DNA from: Amycolatopsis xylanica
GTDB taxonomy: Bacteria; Actinomycetota; Actinomycetes; Mycobacteriales; Pseudonocardiaceae
Reading direction: 5' to 3'
Length of the DNA: 64,000 bases
Assembly (NCBI RefSeq): GCF_900107045.1
Contig: NZ_FNON01000005.1
Span: 434,001-498,000, forward strand
In this document: positions 25,146-35,510 of the stretch, one piece after another
Position numbering within the stretch: position 1 is the first letter of the stretch
Layout of the letters: each line of letters begins with the position of its first letter
Notes under the pieces: generated by a model
Told to the model about the DNA's origin: nothing
Databases searched by the model: none
What the model saw: only the letters and a program-made list of their open reading frames with translations
Position numbers and translations under genes: made by a program

Positions 25146-26324
25146 GTGCCCTATGTCGTCGGGATCGATCTCGGCCACACCCGCACCACCGCGGCGGTGT
25201 GCAGGCGCGCGCAGGGCACCTGGGGTGAGCCGGACGTCGTGGCCTTCGAAGGCGGCGCGCGCTGGTTCGAGTCCGTGCTGCACGTCGGGCGCGATGGGTC
25301 TTCGCTGATCGGGCAGGACGCGCTGCGCCGCGCGGTCGCGGAACCGGACGGCCTCGCCAGGGGCTTCATGAGCCGGGTCGGCGACGACGTCCCGATGCTC
25401 GTCGGCGGGGCGCGGTATCCGGCCGAGCTGCTGGCCGCGACGCTCGCTGGCTGGGTGGTCGACGAGGTCGCCGAGCTCGAAGGCGGACCGGCCGACCGGA
25501 TCGTGCTGACCCACCCGCCCGGCTGGGGCCCGCATCGGCGCGCCGTGCTGCACGGGTCCTTGGAGGCGGCGGGCCTGCCCGGGGTCTTGCTGCTGCCGAG
25601 CCCGATCGCGGCCGCCGAAAGCCCGCTCGTGCGCGAGGCGGTCGGCGTCGGCTCGGTGCTCGCGGCCTGCCGTCTCGGCGGTGAGCACGTCGAATCGGCG
25701 ATCCTGCGGCGGAATCCGGCGGGCTTTGAAATCCTGACGCATGTCGACGGTTCCGCCTCCGGTGCGGGCGCGCGGCTCGACGACCTGCTGTTCGACTATG
25801 TTCTCGAGACGGCCGGAGTCGAGGCCACCGAGACCGTCGGCCTGCGGGCCGCCTGCCGGGAGGCGAAGGAACGGTTGTCACTGGCACCGGAGGTTTCGGT
25901 TTCACTGGGCGCGCTCGGCGAGATGCCGCTGACCCGTGCGGAGTTCGAACATCTCGCGCGGCCGGTGCTGGCCACCGCGATCGAACGGCTGTGCCGCGTC
26001 GCCACCCCGGTGCCCGCCGCGGTCGCGCTGGTCGGCGGCAGCGCGCGCGTGCCGCTGGTCACCGATCTGGCGCAGGACAAGTTCGGCTGCCCGGTGATCG
26101 TCGACCCCGATCCCGGCACGGCCGTCTGCCGGGGCGCCGCGCTCGCCGCGCGGCCCCGGATGGCGCCGCAGCCGGAGTTCGTGCCGCCGCCCGTCCGTGA
26201 GGAGGTGGCCGTGTTCGACGACGAGCCCGAACCGCCGCCGCGCCCGCCGGTCGAGATCACGCCGCTCGAGCCGCCGAAGCGTTTCGTGCTGCCCGGCCGG
26301 AAATCCGGTGGCCGGGATGACTGA
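25146..26324 (+). CDS. Hsp70/actin-like ATPase without substrate-binding domain
   Basis: A 392-residue Hsp70-family protein starting at GTG with a strong GGAGG. The nucleotide-binding fold opens with YVVGIDLGHTRTTAAV (phosphate-1 loop), and the adenosine motif is ALVGGSARVPLV near residue 300. After the ATPase domain there is no beta-sandwich substrate domain. The tail is Pro/Glu-rich (PPPVREEVAVFDDEPEPPP) and ends with a basic stretch. It is thus a specialised ATPase rather than a general DnaK. Its end overlaps the LuxR-type regulator by eight bases (ATGACTGA), and it diverges from the iniB-like gene, so it is probably a partner or signal transducer of that module. Confidence 0.8.
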   Translation: MPYVVGIDLGHTRTTAAVCRRAQGTWGEPDVVAFEGGARWFESVLHVGRDGSSLIGQDALRRAVAEPDGLARGFMSRVGDDVPMLVGGARYPAELLAATLAGWVVDEVAELEGGPADRIVLTHPPGWGPHRRAVLHGSLEAAGLPGVLLLPSPIAAAESPLVREAVGVGSVLAACRLGGEHVESAILRRNPAGFEILTHVDGSASGAGARLDDLLFDYVLETAGVEATETVGLRAACREAKERLSLAPEVSVSLGALGEMPLTRAEFEHLARPVLATAIERLCRVATPVPAAVALVGGSARVPLVTDLAQDKFGCPVIVDPDPGTAVCRGAALAARPRMAPQPEFVPPPVREEVAVFDDEPEPPPRPPVEITPLEPPKRFVLPGRKSGGRDD

Positions 26325-28581
26325 GCTGATCCTCGATGAACCGACCAGGCGGCTGTGCGCGGCGATCGCCGACGGCTCGCTCGCGCCGGTCCGCCTCGCG
26401 GTCGTCGCGCCGGGGGAGTACGGCAAGACCGCGTTGCTCGACCACCTCGGAAGTCTGTGCGACAGCACGAAAATCCGGCTCGTCGACGACGCGCATCTGC
26501 TCGGCGAGGACGAGTTGTCCGCGCTGGGCGAGCTGGCTTCCGATGAGAACATGGGCCTTGTCGTCGCGGCCAGGCCACGGCCACGCCCGGCGGGGCTGAC
26601 CGAGCTGCTCGGCCGGATGCGCGGCCAGATCGTGCTGCGGCCGTTCGACCTGCGCCAGGTCGAGCAGGTGGTCGGCGCCGAGCGCGCGGCCGCCGTGCAC
26701 GCGCGGACCGGCGGGGTGCCGGGCCTGGTGACGCGCCGGGACATCGCGGAGCTGGGGCACAGCCTCGATCACTCCGATCCGGCCACCCTGCGCCTGCTGA
26801 CCGCGATCGAGGCCGGCGCCGATTTCGAGTTGCTCGCCGAGGATTTCGACGACGTCGCCGGGCAGATCGAACTGGCCAGGGCGACCGGGCTGCTGGGCCA
26901 GGACGGCACACTGCTGCCGGTCGCGGTCAGCGCGCTGCGGACGGTCGTGCCGGTCGAACAACGCGACGCCGTCCGCCGAAGACTGGCCGAGCTGAGCCTG
27001 CTGCGCGGTGGCCCGCTGCTGCCGATGGCCCGGAATTGGCTGGGCGAAGGGCTTTCCGGCACTTACTGCGCTGGGTTCTTCACCTCGGCCGCCGGTGAGG
27101 CGCTCGCCGCGGAACCGGCTTTGGCGGCACGGTTGTACAGCGCGGCCGTCGACGCGGGCACTCCGGCGGGGGAGATCGGCGCACGCTGGGCGGAGGCCGC
27201 GGCCCGCTCGGGCGACCTCGACACGGCGTTGCGCCTGGCTGACCAGACCGTCGCGAACCGCGAAGCCGAGGAACGCCGCGACGCCGCCGGTGTCGCGGCT
27301 GTCGCGCTGGCACACCGGGGAAGTCTCGACCGCAGCGCGGAATTGCACCGCTGGGCTCGCGCGGGCTCGTTCGCCGCTATCGGGTTCTTCGGCACCGGCA
27401 GGCTGACCGAGGCGCTCGCGCAGCTCGGCGGGTCCGATGAGGACGCTCCGCCCACCCTGCTCTCCGGTGCGATCGACGCCATGGCAAGGGGAATCGCCGA
27501 GTCGGTCACCGGATCACCCGCCGTCGCTTTGTCTACTTTGGTCTCCGCGGCCGAGCTGCTGGAGCCCGTTGGCGACTCGGTGCTGCTACCCGATACCCCG
27601 GCCGCGCTGGCCGCGATCGTCGCGCTCCACAGTGGAGAGTTGTCGATCGCCGAGCCGGTCCTGTCGAGGGCGCTCGCCTCCGGTTCCGGCGGGGTGATCC
27701 TCGCGGCGCGCCATCGGCTGCTGCTGGCGTGGATCGCGATGGTCCGCGGTGACCTGACGCTCGCCGAAGAACGCCTCGCCGCGGCGGGGTCTGCTTTGGA
27801 ACCGCGTGACTGGCTCATGTCGGTCGCGCTGGAGGTCGGCCTCGCCCGCCGCCGCAGCGACCTCACCGCGTTGCGCCGGATCTGGGGCCAGGCCTGTGAA
27901 GCCGTCATCCGGCACCGCGTCGACCTGTTCACTTTGCTCGCGTTCGGCGAGTTCGAGGTCGCGGCGGCTCGGCTTGGCGACGAAGCCCGCATCGCGCCGC
28001 ATTTGAAGCAGGCCAGGGATTTGGTGACCGCACTCGGCGACCCTCCACTGTGGTCGGCGCCGTTGCACTGGAGCGGCCTGCACGCGGCGATCCTCGCCGA
28101 GCATCCCGCCGAAGCCGAGCAGCACGTGGCCGCGCTCGGCGACTTCCCGCCCGCCTTGTCGGCCGCGGCCCGCAGCTGGCTCCGGGTCCTGCGCGGCGAC
28201 GTCGACGCCGTGGAGGTCGAGGCGGCCGCGCGCGGCCTGCACGCGGCGGGCCTGTGGTGGGACGGCGCGCGCCTGGCTGGCCAGGCGGCCATCCGGACCT
28301 CGGACCGCAAGGCGATGGTGTCGCTGCTGGACTGCGCGCGTGCGCTGCGCGGCGATCCGGAGCCCGAGTCCACAGAGGACGCCGTCGCGCCGAAGCTGAG
28401 CGACCGGGAGGTCGAGGTCGCGGAGCTGGTGCTGGACGGCTTGACGTACAAGCAGGTCGGCGAGCGCTTGTTCATCTCGGCCAAGACGGTCGAGCACCAC
28501 ATGGCCCGCATGCGCCAGCGCCTCGGCGCTTCCACCCGCAGCGACCTGCTGTCCCACCTGCGCGAGCTGCTGACGCGCTGA
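26317..28581 (+). CDS. LuxR/MalT-type ATPase regulator (IniR-like candidate)
   Basis: A 754-residue regulator. The N-terminus has a degenerate P-loop (VVAPGEYGKTALL, about residues 28-40) and a Walker B strand, IRLVDDAHLL. A long Ala/Leu-rich helical-repeat middle follows (about 170-680), then a LuxR HTH (about 690-750): LSDREVEVAELVLDGLTYKQ and AKTVEHHMARMRQRLGA. This is the STAND/MalT layout. In M. tuberculosis a gene of the same type (Rv0339c) lies divergent from iniBAC, so the equivalent position here makes it the likely regulator of the ini-like operon. ATG at 26317 overlaps the Hsp70-like stop. The signal molecule is unknown. Confidence 0.82.
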   Translation: MTELILDEPTRRLCAAIADGSLAPVRLAVVAPGEYGKTALLDHLGSLCDSTKIRLVDDAHLLGEDELSALGELASDENMGLVVAARPRPRPAGLTELLGRMRGQIVLRPFDLRQVEQVVGAERAAAVHARTGGVPGLVTRRDIAELGHSLDHSDPATLRLLTAIEAGADFELLAEDFDDVAGQIELARATGLLGQDGTLLPVAVSALRTVVPVEQRDAVRRRLAELSLLRGGPLLPMARNWLGEGLSGTYCAGFFTSAAGEALAAEPALAARLYSAAVDAGTPAGEIGARWAEAAARSGDLDTALRLADQTVANREAEERRDAAGVAAVALAHRGSLDRSAELHRWARAGSFAAIGFFGTGRLTEALAQLGGSDEDAPPTLLSGAIDAMARGIAESVTGSPAVALSTLVSAAELLEPVGDSVLLPDTPAALAAIVALHSGELSIAEPVLSRALASGSGGVILAARHRLLLAWIAMVRGDLTLAEERLAAAGSALEPRDWLMSVALEVGLARRRSDLTALRRIWGQACEAVIRHRVDLFTLLAFGEFEVAAARLGDEARIAPHLKQARDLVTALGDPPLWSAPLHWSGLHAAILAEHPAEAEQHVAALGDFPPALSAAARSWLRVLRGDVDAVEVEAAARGLHAAGLWWDGARLAGQAAIRTSDRKAMVSLLDCARALRGDPEPESTEDAVAPKLSDREVEVAELVLDGLTYKQVGERLFISAKTVEHHMARMRQRLGASTRSDLLSHLRELLTR

Positions 28582-28586
28582 GAAAC

Positions 28587-28639
28587 CCGGGATAAAGCGG
28601 GCTTTACTCCGCAGCGGGATAAAGCCCGCTTTATCCCGG
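28587..28639. terminator. GGGATAAAGC double-palindrome terminator
   Basis: Two 20-base arms (28587-28606 and 28620-28639) pair perfectly around a 13-base loop. The right arm is itself a palindrome (GGGATAAAGC-CC-GCTTTATCCC, 28616-28637). It lies between the convergent regulator and Lrp genes and contributes the TAA stop of the Lrp gene. A second member of the family is at 46533-46591. Confidence 0.85.
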
Positions 28640-29080
28640 TCTCACGTCCACGGGGCGCTCGAAGAAGGACTCCAGCACCACGATCGTCTGCGTACCCGTG
28701 ACGCCTTCGATCGCGAAGAGACGTCGCAGGGAGGCCTGGAGTTCCTCGGTCGTGGACGTGCGCACCTTCACCAGAAGCGACGCGGGGCCCGCGATCACGT
28801 GCGCCTCCACCACCTCGGGCAACTCCTCGAGTGCCGTTTTCGTGGGGGAGTCGCCCATCCACGCGTTGGCTTCGACGAGCACGAAGGCCATCACCCCGCG
28901 CCCCACGGCGGCCGGGTCGACGTCGACCGTCGTACGCCGGATCACGCCCTGCTCGCGCAGTTTCCGGACGCGCTCATGGGTGGCGCCCGCCGACAAGCCC
29001 ACGGCCTGCCCGAGCGCCGCATACGCCTGGGTCGCGTCGCGCTGCAACTCGGCGAGCAGAGTGCGATCTACCTCATCCAT
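28631..29080 (-). CDS. Lrp/AsnC-family regulator
   Basis: A 149-residue Lrp/AsnC regulator. It has an N-terminal HTH (DEVDRTLLAELQRDATQAY, then SAGATHERVRKLREQGVI) and a C-terminal RAM domain with ITGPAS-like AHVIAGPASLLVKVR that binds amino acids and oligomerises. It controls amino acid metabolism or transport in most species. It lies 65 bases from the divergent SMP-30 gene, which it may regulate. Its last codons and stop lie within the terminator hairpin shared with the LuxR-type gene. Confidence 0.9.
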   Translation of the reverse strand: MDEVDRTLLAELQRDATQAYAALGQAVGLSAGATHERVRKLREQGVIRRTTVDVDPAAVGRGVMAFVLVEANAWMGDSPTKTALEELPEVVEAHVIAGPASLLVKVRTSTTEELQASLRRLFAIEGVTGTQTIVVLESFFERPVDVRPG

Positions 29081-29145
29081 CGCTTGACCATATCAGGTTC
29101 GGCAATGCACTCTGAGTACAGAACGCCATTCAGGGGAGAGTCATC

Positions 29146-30042
29146 ATGGACATGGTCAAAGCCGACTTCCAGCTGCTCGACGAGCGCTTCGCCCGGATCA
29201 ACGGCGACGAGTGGATGCAGCGGCTGCACACCGGCTGCCGCTGGACCGAAGGCCCGGTGTACTTCCCGGCCGGGCGCTACCTGGTGTTCAGCGACATCCC
29301 CAACGACCGCACCCTGCGCTGGGACGAGACGACCGGCCAGGTCGGCGTGTTCCGGCAGCCGTCGGGCTACGCGAACGGGCACACCGCCGACCGCCGCGGC
29401 AGGCTGATCAGCTGCGAGCAGGGCAACCGCCGCGTGACCCGCACCGAGCACGACGGCTCGATCACCGTCATCGCCGACGCTTGGAACGGCAAGAAATTCA
29501 ACAGCCCCAACGATGTCGTCGAGCACTCCGACGGCTCGATCTGGTTCACCGACCCGAGCTACGGCATCGACAGCGACTACGAGGGCTACCAGGCGGAAAG
29601 CGAGATCGGCGCCTGCAACGTCTACCGTGCGGACCCCGACGGCTCCGTGACCCTGGTCGCCGACGACTTCAGCAGGCCGAACGGGCTCGCCTTCTCGGCG
29701 GACGAGAGCAAGCTGTACATCGCCGACACCCGGCAGGATCCCAGCCACATCAGGGTTTTCGACGTCAAGGGCGCGCGTCTTGCCGGCGGCGCGATCTTCG
29801 GGACCTGCGACAACGGGCGCTTCGACGGCGTGCGCGTCGACTCGAAGGGCGACGTGTGGGCGGCCGCGCACGATGGGCTGCACTGTTTCGCGCCCGATGG
29901 GACGTTGATCGGCAAGCTGCGGATGCCCGAGATCTGCTCGAACTTCACCTTTGGTGGAGCCCGGCGCAACGAGCTCTTCATCACCGCCTCGAGCTCGCTG
30001 TACACGCTGCGGGTGACGGTGAACGGCGCCCGGTATCCGTGA
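29146..30042 (+). CDS. SMP-30/gluconolactonase-family hydrolase
   Basis: A 298-residue six-bladed beta-propeller of the SMP-30/LRE type. Metal-site residues are recognisable: WTEGPVYFP (first Glu), KFNSPNDVVEHSDGSIWF (Asn and Asp) and RPNGLAFSADES (Asn/Asp). Members open sugar lactones such as gluconolactone with a divalent metal. ATG 29146 is preceded by GGGGAG; an ATG two codons later is possible. It is divergent from the Lrp regulator, and no sugar dehydrogenase is nearby, so its substrate remains open. Confidence 0.85.
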   Translation: MDMVKADFQLLDERFARINGDEWMQRLHTGCRWTEGPVYFPAGRYLVFSDIPNDRTLRWDETTGQVGVFRQPSGYANGHTADRRGRLISCEQGNRRVTRTEHDGSITVIADAWNGKKFNSPNDVVEHSDGSIWFTDPSYGIDSDYEGYQAESEIGACNVYRADPDGSVTLVADDFSRPNGLAFSADESKLYIADTRQDPSHIRVFDVKGARLAGGAIFGTCDNGRFDGVRVDSKGDVWAAAHDGLHCFAPDGTLIGKLRMPEICSNFTFGGARRNELFITASSSLYTLRVTVNGARYP

Positions 30043-30081
30043 GACCGGACACCAACCGGAAAACCCGTGGACGCGGCCCCG

Positions 30082-30183
30082 TACACTGATCGTGTGGACA
30101 TCCTCTTGGAGTAGCTCCGTGCCGGTCGCGGGCGATCGGCATGTCGAAGCTGTCCACCTCCACCCCCACTTCTGGGAGTTCCC
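30082..30183 (+). promoter_or_regulatory. ABC-F leader region
   Basis: A TACACT -10-like hexamer (30082-30087) lies directly before a GTG that could begin a leaderless message. GTGGACA (30094-30100), within the leader-peptide frame, can pair exactly with TGTCCAC about 55 bases later, so a ribosome on the leader would change folding of the region ahead of the ABC-F ribosome binding site (GGGAG, just before 30184). This resembles ribosome-mediated attenuation, but no drug response is known here. Confidence 0.45.
30094..30114 (+). CDS. Possible leader peptide VDILLE
   Basis: Six-codon frame GTG-GAC-ATC-CTC-TTG-GAG-TAG, seven bases after a -10-like hexamer. It is too short to judge by composition. 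The evidence is its position upstream of an ABC-F gene and the complementarity of its first codons with a later segment of the leader. An alternative frame from the GTG at 30092 stays open to 30187 and overlaps the ABC-F start. Confidence 0.35.
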   Translation: MDILLE

Positions 30184-31812
<1,629 letters not shown>

Positions 31813-31990
31813 TCGATACGGCCATTCGGGTGCTTGCCGATGCCGCCAGAAGCACTGGAATGGCCCAATGTGATCGCAATTCCGGCAGTTTTATGCCTGT
31901 CGTATGGCATTCCGGCGCTCAGTGTTCGATCATTGCCCCGGCAGGGGCTGATTGTGGCCCAGAACACTCTCAGGCGGAAGGCGGATCGAC

Positions 31991-32200
31991 GTGGCCGATC
32001 TGAAGAAAGGCGCACGGATCACCGGCAACACTCGCGACAAACTGGCCGCTGACCTGAAGAAGAAGTACGAAAAAGGGTCAAGCATCCGGGCTCTCGCCGA
32101 GTCGACCGGCCGTTCCTACGGTTTCGTGCACCGCGTGCTCTCGGAGTCCGGCGTCCAGTTGCGTGGGCGAGGTGGCGCCACCCGGGTCAAGAAGAAGTAG
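31991..32200 (+). CDS. Short helix-turn-helix protein
   Basis: A 69-residue basic protein: a KKGARITGNTRDKLAADLKK lead, then the HTH GSSIRALAESTGRSYGFVHRV, and a Gly/Arg/Lys tail. It looks like a small conserved actinobacterial DNA-binding protein of unknown function. Start GTG 31991 follows GGAAGGCGGA. It lies 178 bases downstream of the ABC-F gene and overlaps the convergent GT87 gene by 14 bases. Confidence 0.75.
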   Translation: MADLKKGARITGNTRDKLAADLKKKYEKGSSIRALAESTGRSYGFVHRVLSESGVQLRGRGGATRVKKK

Positions 32201-33467
32201 CTGAGGCTGCTTGCGGGAGGGGAGCGGGGGGCTCTTCCATCTCGCGAAACACAAGCATGGCGCCCAGCAGCACGAGCGGGTAGACGAGGTACCCGTACCG
32301 TGTCGCAGGCGTGAGAAGTGTGAAGGCGCCGAGTCCGGCGGCGATGCGCAGCAATGCGTCCCAGCCGACCGCGGGGGGCCGGCGTACCAACCACACGAGG
32401 ATCGCGGCAGCCGCCGCGGCGAGCAGCAGGAAGCTCATCGCCTTGCCTACTTGGCCTAGGTTGGCGATCAAATGCCCTGGCAGGGGGCTTGCCGCAGGCG
32501 AAGTCACCGCACCGAACCCGAACGGGAACCGGATCGTGTGCTCGATGAAGGCACGCGGGTCGACCAGGAACACGGGGACGTTCGCCACCGCCGTCACGGC
32601 CGTGAAGGTGCTCAAAAATGCGCCGAGTGACCGTTTTCCCAAGCGTTTGAGAACAAGGAACGCCAGCACCACGAGCGCCGGCGCGACGATCACCTTGGCA
32701 CTGACCACAAGCGCGAGCACCAGTCCGGATAGGACAGGTTTGTCGCGCGCCGCGAGCGCGCAGGCCAGTATCAGCATCCCCGCGATCGCGAGGTCGGGAC
32801 CGGCGACCGCCCACGTCAGTGCCGTCAGAGGGCAGGCGAGCGCCAGCTGGGCGGCGCGCACGGGGATCTTCGGCCACTTGAGCAGCCGAAGCGTTGCCAG
32901 CACACAAAGAACGGCTACCAGCGCGAACACCAGCCGCGCGTCGGTGAGCGCGTTGGTGAGCGGGGTGCCGCCGAACAACGCCCTCGGCAGGCCGAACAAC
33001 GCCATCACCGGCTCGTAGGGCGTGTAGTCGTTGACCTCGGGCGCGCGGCCGAGCGCGGTGATGTCGACGTACGGCGTGCCGTGGTCGAGCAGCAGCCGCG
33101 CGGAGCGCTCGATCACCCACACCTCGGGCTGCGCCGCCCAGGAGACCGGCGTGATCAGCCAGTCCACGCCGGTGAGCCGCCGCACGACGAGCACGCCGAG
33201 CGGGATCACCATGGCGAACAAGCCGATCGAGCCGATCCCGACCCAGCGGGACCAAGCCTTTTCTTGCATAGGCTTCGCAAGCAGCCATCCCGTGTAGACG
33301 GCGGCGATGCCGTAGCCGACGGAGGCGAAATTTCCCCACACGCGATAGCCGTAGAACTCCGAAACGAGCGCGGTAGGTAAGGCGAAGGCAAAACAACCCA
33401 GGTAGAACGCGAGGTCGATGCCCAGCGCCCGGCGGTCCGTGCCGACGCCCGCGGTCAGCGTCCGCAT
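32187..33467 (-). CDS. GT87-family (DUF2029) polyprenol-dependent mannosyltransferase-like membrane protein
   Basis: A 426-residue polytopic protein with about ten membrane helices. It has the GT-C layout: a first extracytoplasmic loop with acidic residues (YVDITALGRAPEVNDYTPYEPV), followed by stretches such as LTALTWAVAGPDLAIAGMLIL. In actinobacteria such proteins add mannose or arabinose units from polyprenyl donors to envelope glycolipids. The actual sugar is not readable. ATG start at 33467, and its 3' end overlaps the short HTH gene. Confidence 0.75.
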   Translation of the reverse strand: MRTLTAGVGTDRRALGIDLAFYLGCFAFALPTALVSEFYGYRVWGNFASVGYGIAAVYTGWLLAKPMQEKAWSRWVGIGSIGLFAMVIPLGVLVVRRLTGVDWLITPVSWAAQPEVWVIERSARLLLDHGTPYVDITALGRAPEVNDYTPYEPVMALFGLPRALFGGTPLTNALTDARLVFALVAVLCVLATLRLLKWPKIPVRAAQLALACPLTALTWAVAGPDLAIAGMLILACALAARDKPVLSGLVLALVVSAKVIVAPALVVLAFLVLKRLGKRSLGAFLSTFTAVTAVANVPVFLVDPRAFIEHTIRFPFGFGAVTSPAASPLPGHLIANLGQVGKAMSFLLLAAAAAAILVWLVRRPPAVGWDALLRIAAGLGAFTLLTPATRYGYLVYPLVLLGAMLVFREMEEPPAPLPQAASATSS

Positions 33468-33647
33468 GTCCCGTACCTCCGTGTTTTCGCCGTCAACCCG
33501 CTGACCAGCAGGTTACCGAGCGCGCCGGAACCAGGTCGCCTCGGTGCGGGAAAGAGGCGTACGGTTCGGGAAGATTTCGGTAGCGCCCCGCGTTGTCCAG
33601 GCAATATGCGGAAAAAAGCTAGAGCTTAGTAGAGATTTGGGGATGGT

Positions 33648-35507
33648 ATGGACAACACCTGGTCGCTGATGTACTCGGCGATGAAGGAGAAGCCGAAGGC
33701 GCTGGCGCGCGGCACCACGCGCCGCGTCGCGCGCTTCGCCAAGCCGCACTGGCGCAGGCTCGCGGTGTTCCTGATCCTCACCGTGATCTCCGCGGTGCTC
33801 GCGGTCACCGCGCCGGTGCTGGCGGGCAAGGTCGTCGACGGGATCATCGCCGGGCACGACACCGGGCTGGTGATCGGCCTCGCGCTGGTGATCGCGGCGC
33901 TCGCGGTCGCCGACACCGGCCTGGGACTCGCCGAACGCTGGCAGTCGGCCCGGATCGGCGAGGGGCTGATCCTCGACCTGCGGCGCGCGGTGTTCGAGCA
34001 CGTGCAGAAGATGCCGGTCGCGTTCTTCACCAGGACCCGCACCGGCGCGCTGGTCAGCAGGCTGAACAACGACGTGATCGGCGCGCAGCGCACCTTCACC
34101 GCGACGCTGTCCGGCCTGGTGACCAACGTGATCCAGCTGGCGCTCTCGCTCGCGGTGATGATGACGCTGTCGTGGCAGGTGACCGCGCTCGCGCTGGTGC
34201 TGCTGCCGGTCTTCGTGCTGCCCGCCCGACGGATGGGCCGCCGGATGGCCGCGCTGCAGCGGGAATCCGCGAACCTCAACGCGGGCATGACCACCCAGAT
34301 GACCGAACGCTTCTCCGCACCGGGCGCGACACTGGTCAAGCTCTTCGGGCGCCCGGTCGCGGAAGCCGACGACTTCGCCGCGCGCGCCGGTCGCGTCCGC
34401 GACATCGGCGTGCGCACCGCGATGCTCACCCGCTGGTTCCTCAGCAGCTTGACACTGGTGTCCGCGCTGGCGCAGGCACTGGTGTACGGGCTCGGCGGCT
34501 GGCTCGCGCTGAAGGGTGAGCTCGCGCCGGGAACCGTTGTGGCGCTTGCCCTGCTGTTGACCCGGCTTTACTCCCCGCTCACCGCGCTGGCGAACGTCCG
34601 GGTGGACGTGATGACCGCGCTGGTGTCGTTCGAGCGCGTCTTCGAGGTGCTCGACCTCGACCCGATGATCAAGGAGAAGCCGGACCCGGTGCGCGTGCCC
34701 GCGGGCGGTGTCTCGGTCGAGTTCACCGACGTCCGGTTCGGTTACCCGTCGGCGGACAAGTACTCGCTCGCCTCGCTGGAGGACGTGTCCACCTTGGACC
34801 ACCGCGGCGGCGAAGAGGTGCTGCACGGCATCAGCTTCCGCGCCGAGGCGGGCCAGCTGGTCGCGCTCGTCGGGTCGTCGGGAGCGGGCAAGTCGACGAT
34901 CGGCTCGCTGCTGCCGCGGCTGTACGATGTGGACTCCGGCTCGGTCCGGCTGTCCGATGTGGATGTCCGCGACCTGAGCTTCGAGTCGCTCCGCGAGACC
35001 GTGGGCGTGGTGACCCAGGACGGCCACCTCTTCCACGACACCATCCGCGCGAACCTGGCCTACGCCCGCCCCGAAGCCACGCAAGCCGAGATCTGGGACG
35101 CGCTCGGCCGTGCACGGCTCGCCGACCTCATCCGCGGCCTGCCGGATGGCCTGGAAACCTTGGTGGGGGAGCGGGGTTACCGGTTGTCGGGAGGTGAGCG
35201 TCAGCGCCTGACGATCGCGCGCCTCCTGCTCGCGCAGCCCCGCGTGATCGTGCTCGACGAGGCCACGGCGCACCTCGACTCCGAGTCGGAAGCCGCTGTG
35301 GGCGAAGCGCTTTCGTCCGCTTTGGAGGGTCGGACCGCGCTGGTGATCGCGCACCGGCTGTCCACGATCCGCGCCGCCGACCAGATCCTGGTCCTGGAGC
35401 ACGGTGAGATCGTCGAACGCGGCACCCACGACGAACTGCTCGCACTGGAAGGCCGGTACGCCGCGCTCTACCACACCCAGTTCGACGAGGAACCCGCCGC
35501 GGCCTAA
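33648..35507 (+). CDS. ABC exporter (fused permease-ATPase half-transporter)
   Basis: A 619-residue type IV ABC half-transporter. Six membrane helices (about 38-310) precede an ATPase domain with Walker A VGSSGAGKST, Q-loop VVTQDGHLF, signature RLSGGERQRL, Walker B VIVLDEATAHLD and H-loop VIAHRLSTI. A 15-residue insert (SADKYSLASLEDVSTL) lies between the A-loop strand and Walker A. It functions as a homodimer or with another half-transporter; substrates are lipids or drugs in most relatives. ATG 33648 with GGGGATGG upstream. The repeat island begins directly after its stop. Confidence 0.88.
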   Translation: MDNTWSLMYSAMKEKPKALARGTTRRVARFAKPHWRRLAVFLILTVISAVLAVTAPVLAGKVVDGIIAGHDTGLVIGLALVIAALAVADTGLGLAERWQSARIGEGLILDLRRAVFEHVQKMPVAFFTRTRTGALVSRLNNDVIGAQRTFTATLSGLVTNVIQLALSLAVMMTLSWQVTALALVLLPVFVLPARRMGRRMAALQRESANLNAGMTTQMTERFSAPGATLVKLFGRPVAEADDFAARAGRVRDIGVRTAMLTRWFLSSLTLVSALAQALVYGLGGWLALKGELAPGTVVALALLLTRLYSPLTALANVRVDVMTALVSFERVFEVLDLDPMIKEKPDPVRVPAGGVSVEFTDVRFGYPSADKYSLASLEDVSTLDHRGGEEVLHGISFRAEAGQLVALVGSSGAGKSTIGSLLPRLYDVDSGSVRLSDVDVRDLSFESLRETVGVVTQDGHLFHDTIRANLAYARPEATQAEIWDALGRARLADLIRGLPDGLETLVGERGYRLSGGERQRLTIARLLLAQPRVIVLDEATAHLDSESEAAVGEALSSALEGRTALVIAHRLSTIRAADQILVLEHGEIVERGTHDELLALEGRYAALYHTQFDEEPAAA

Positions 35508-35510
35508 GGG

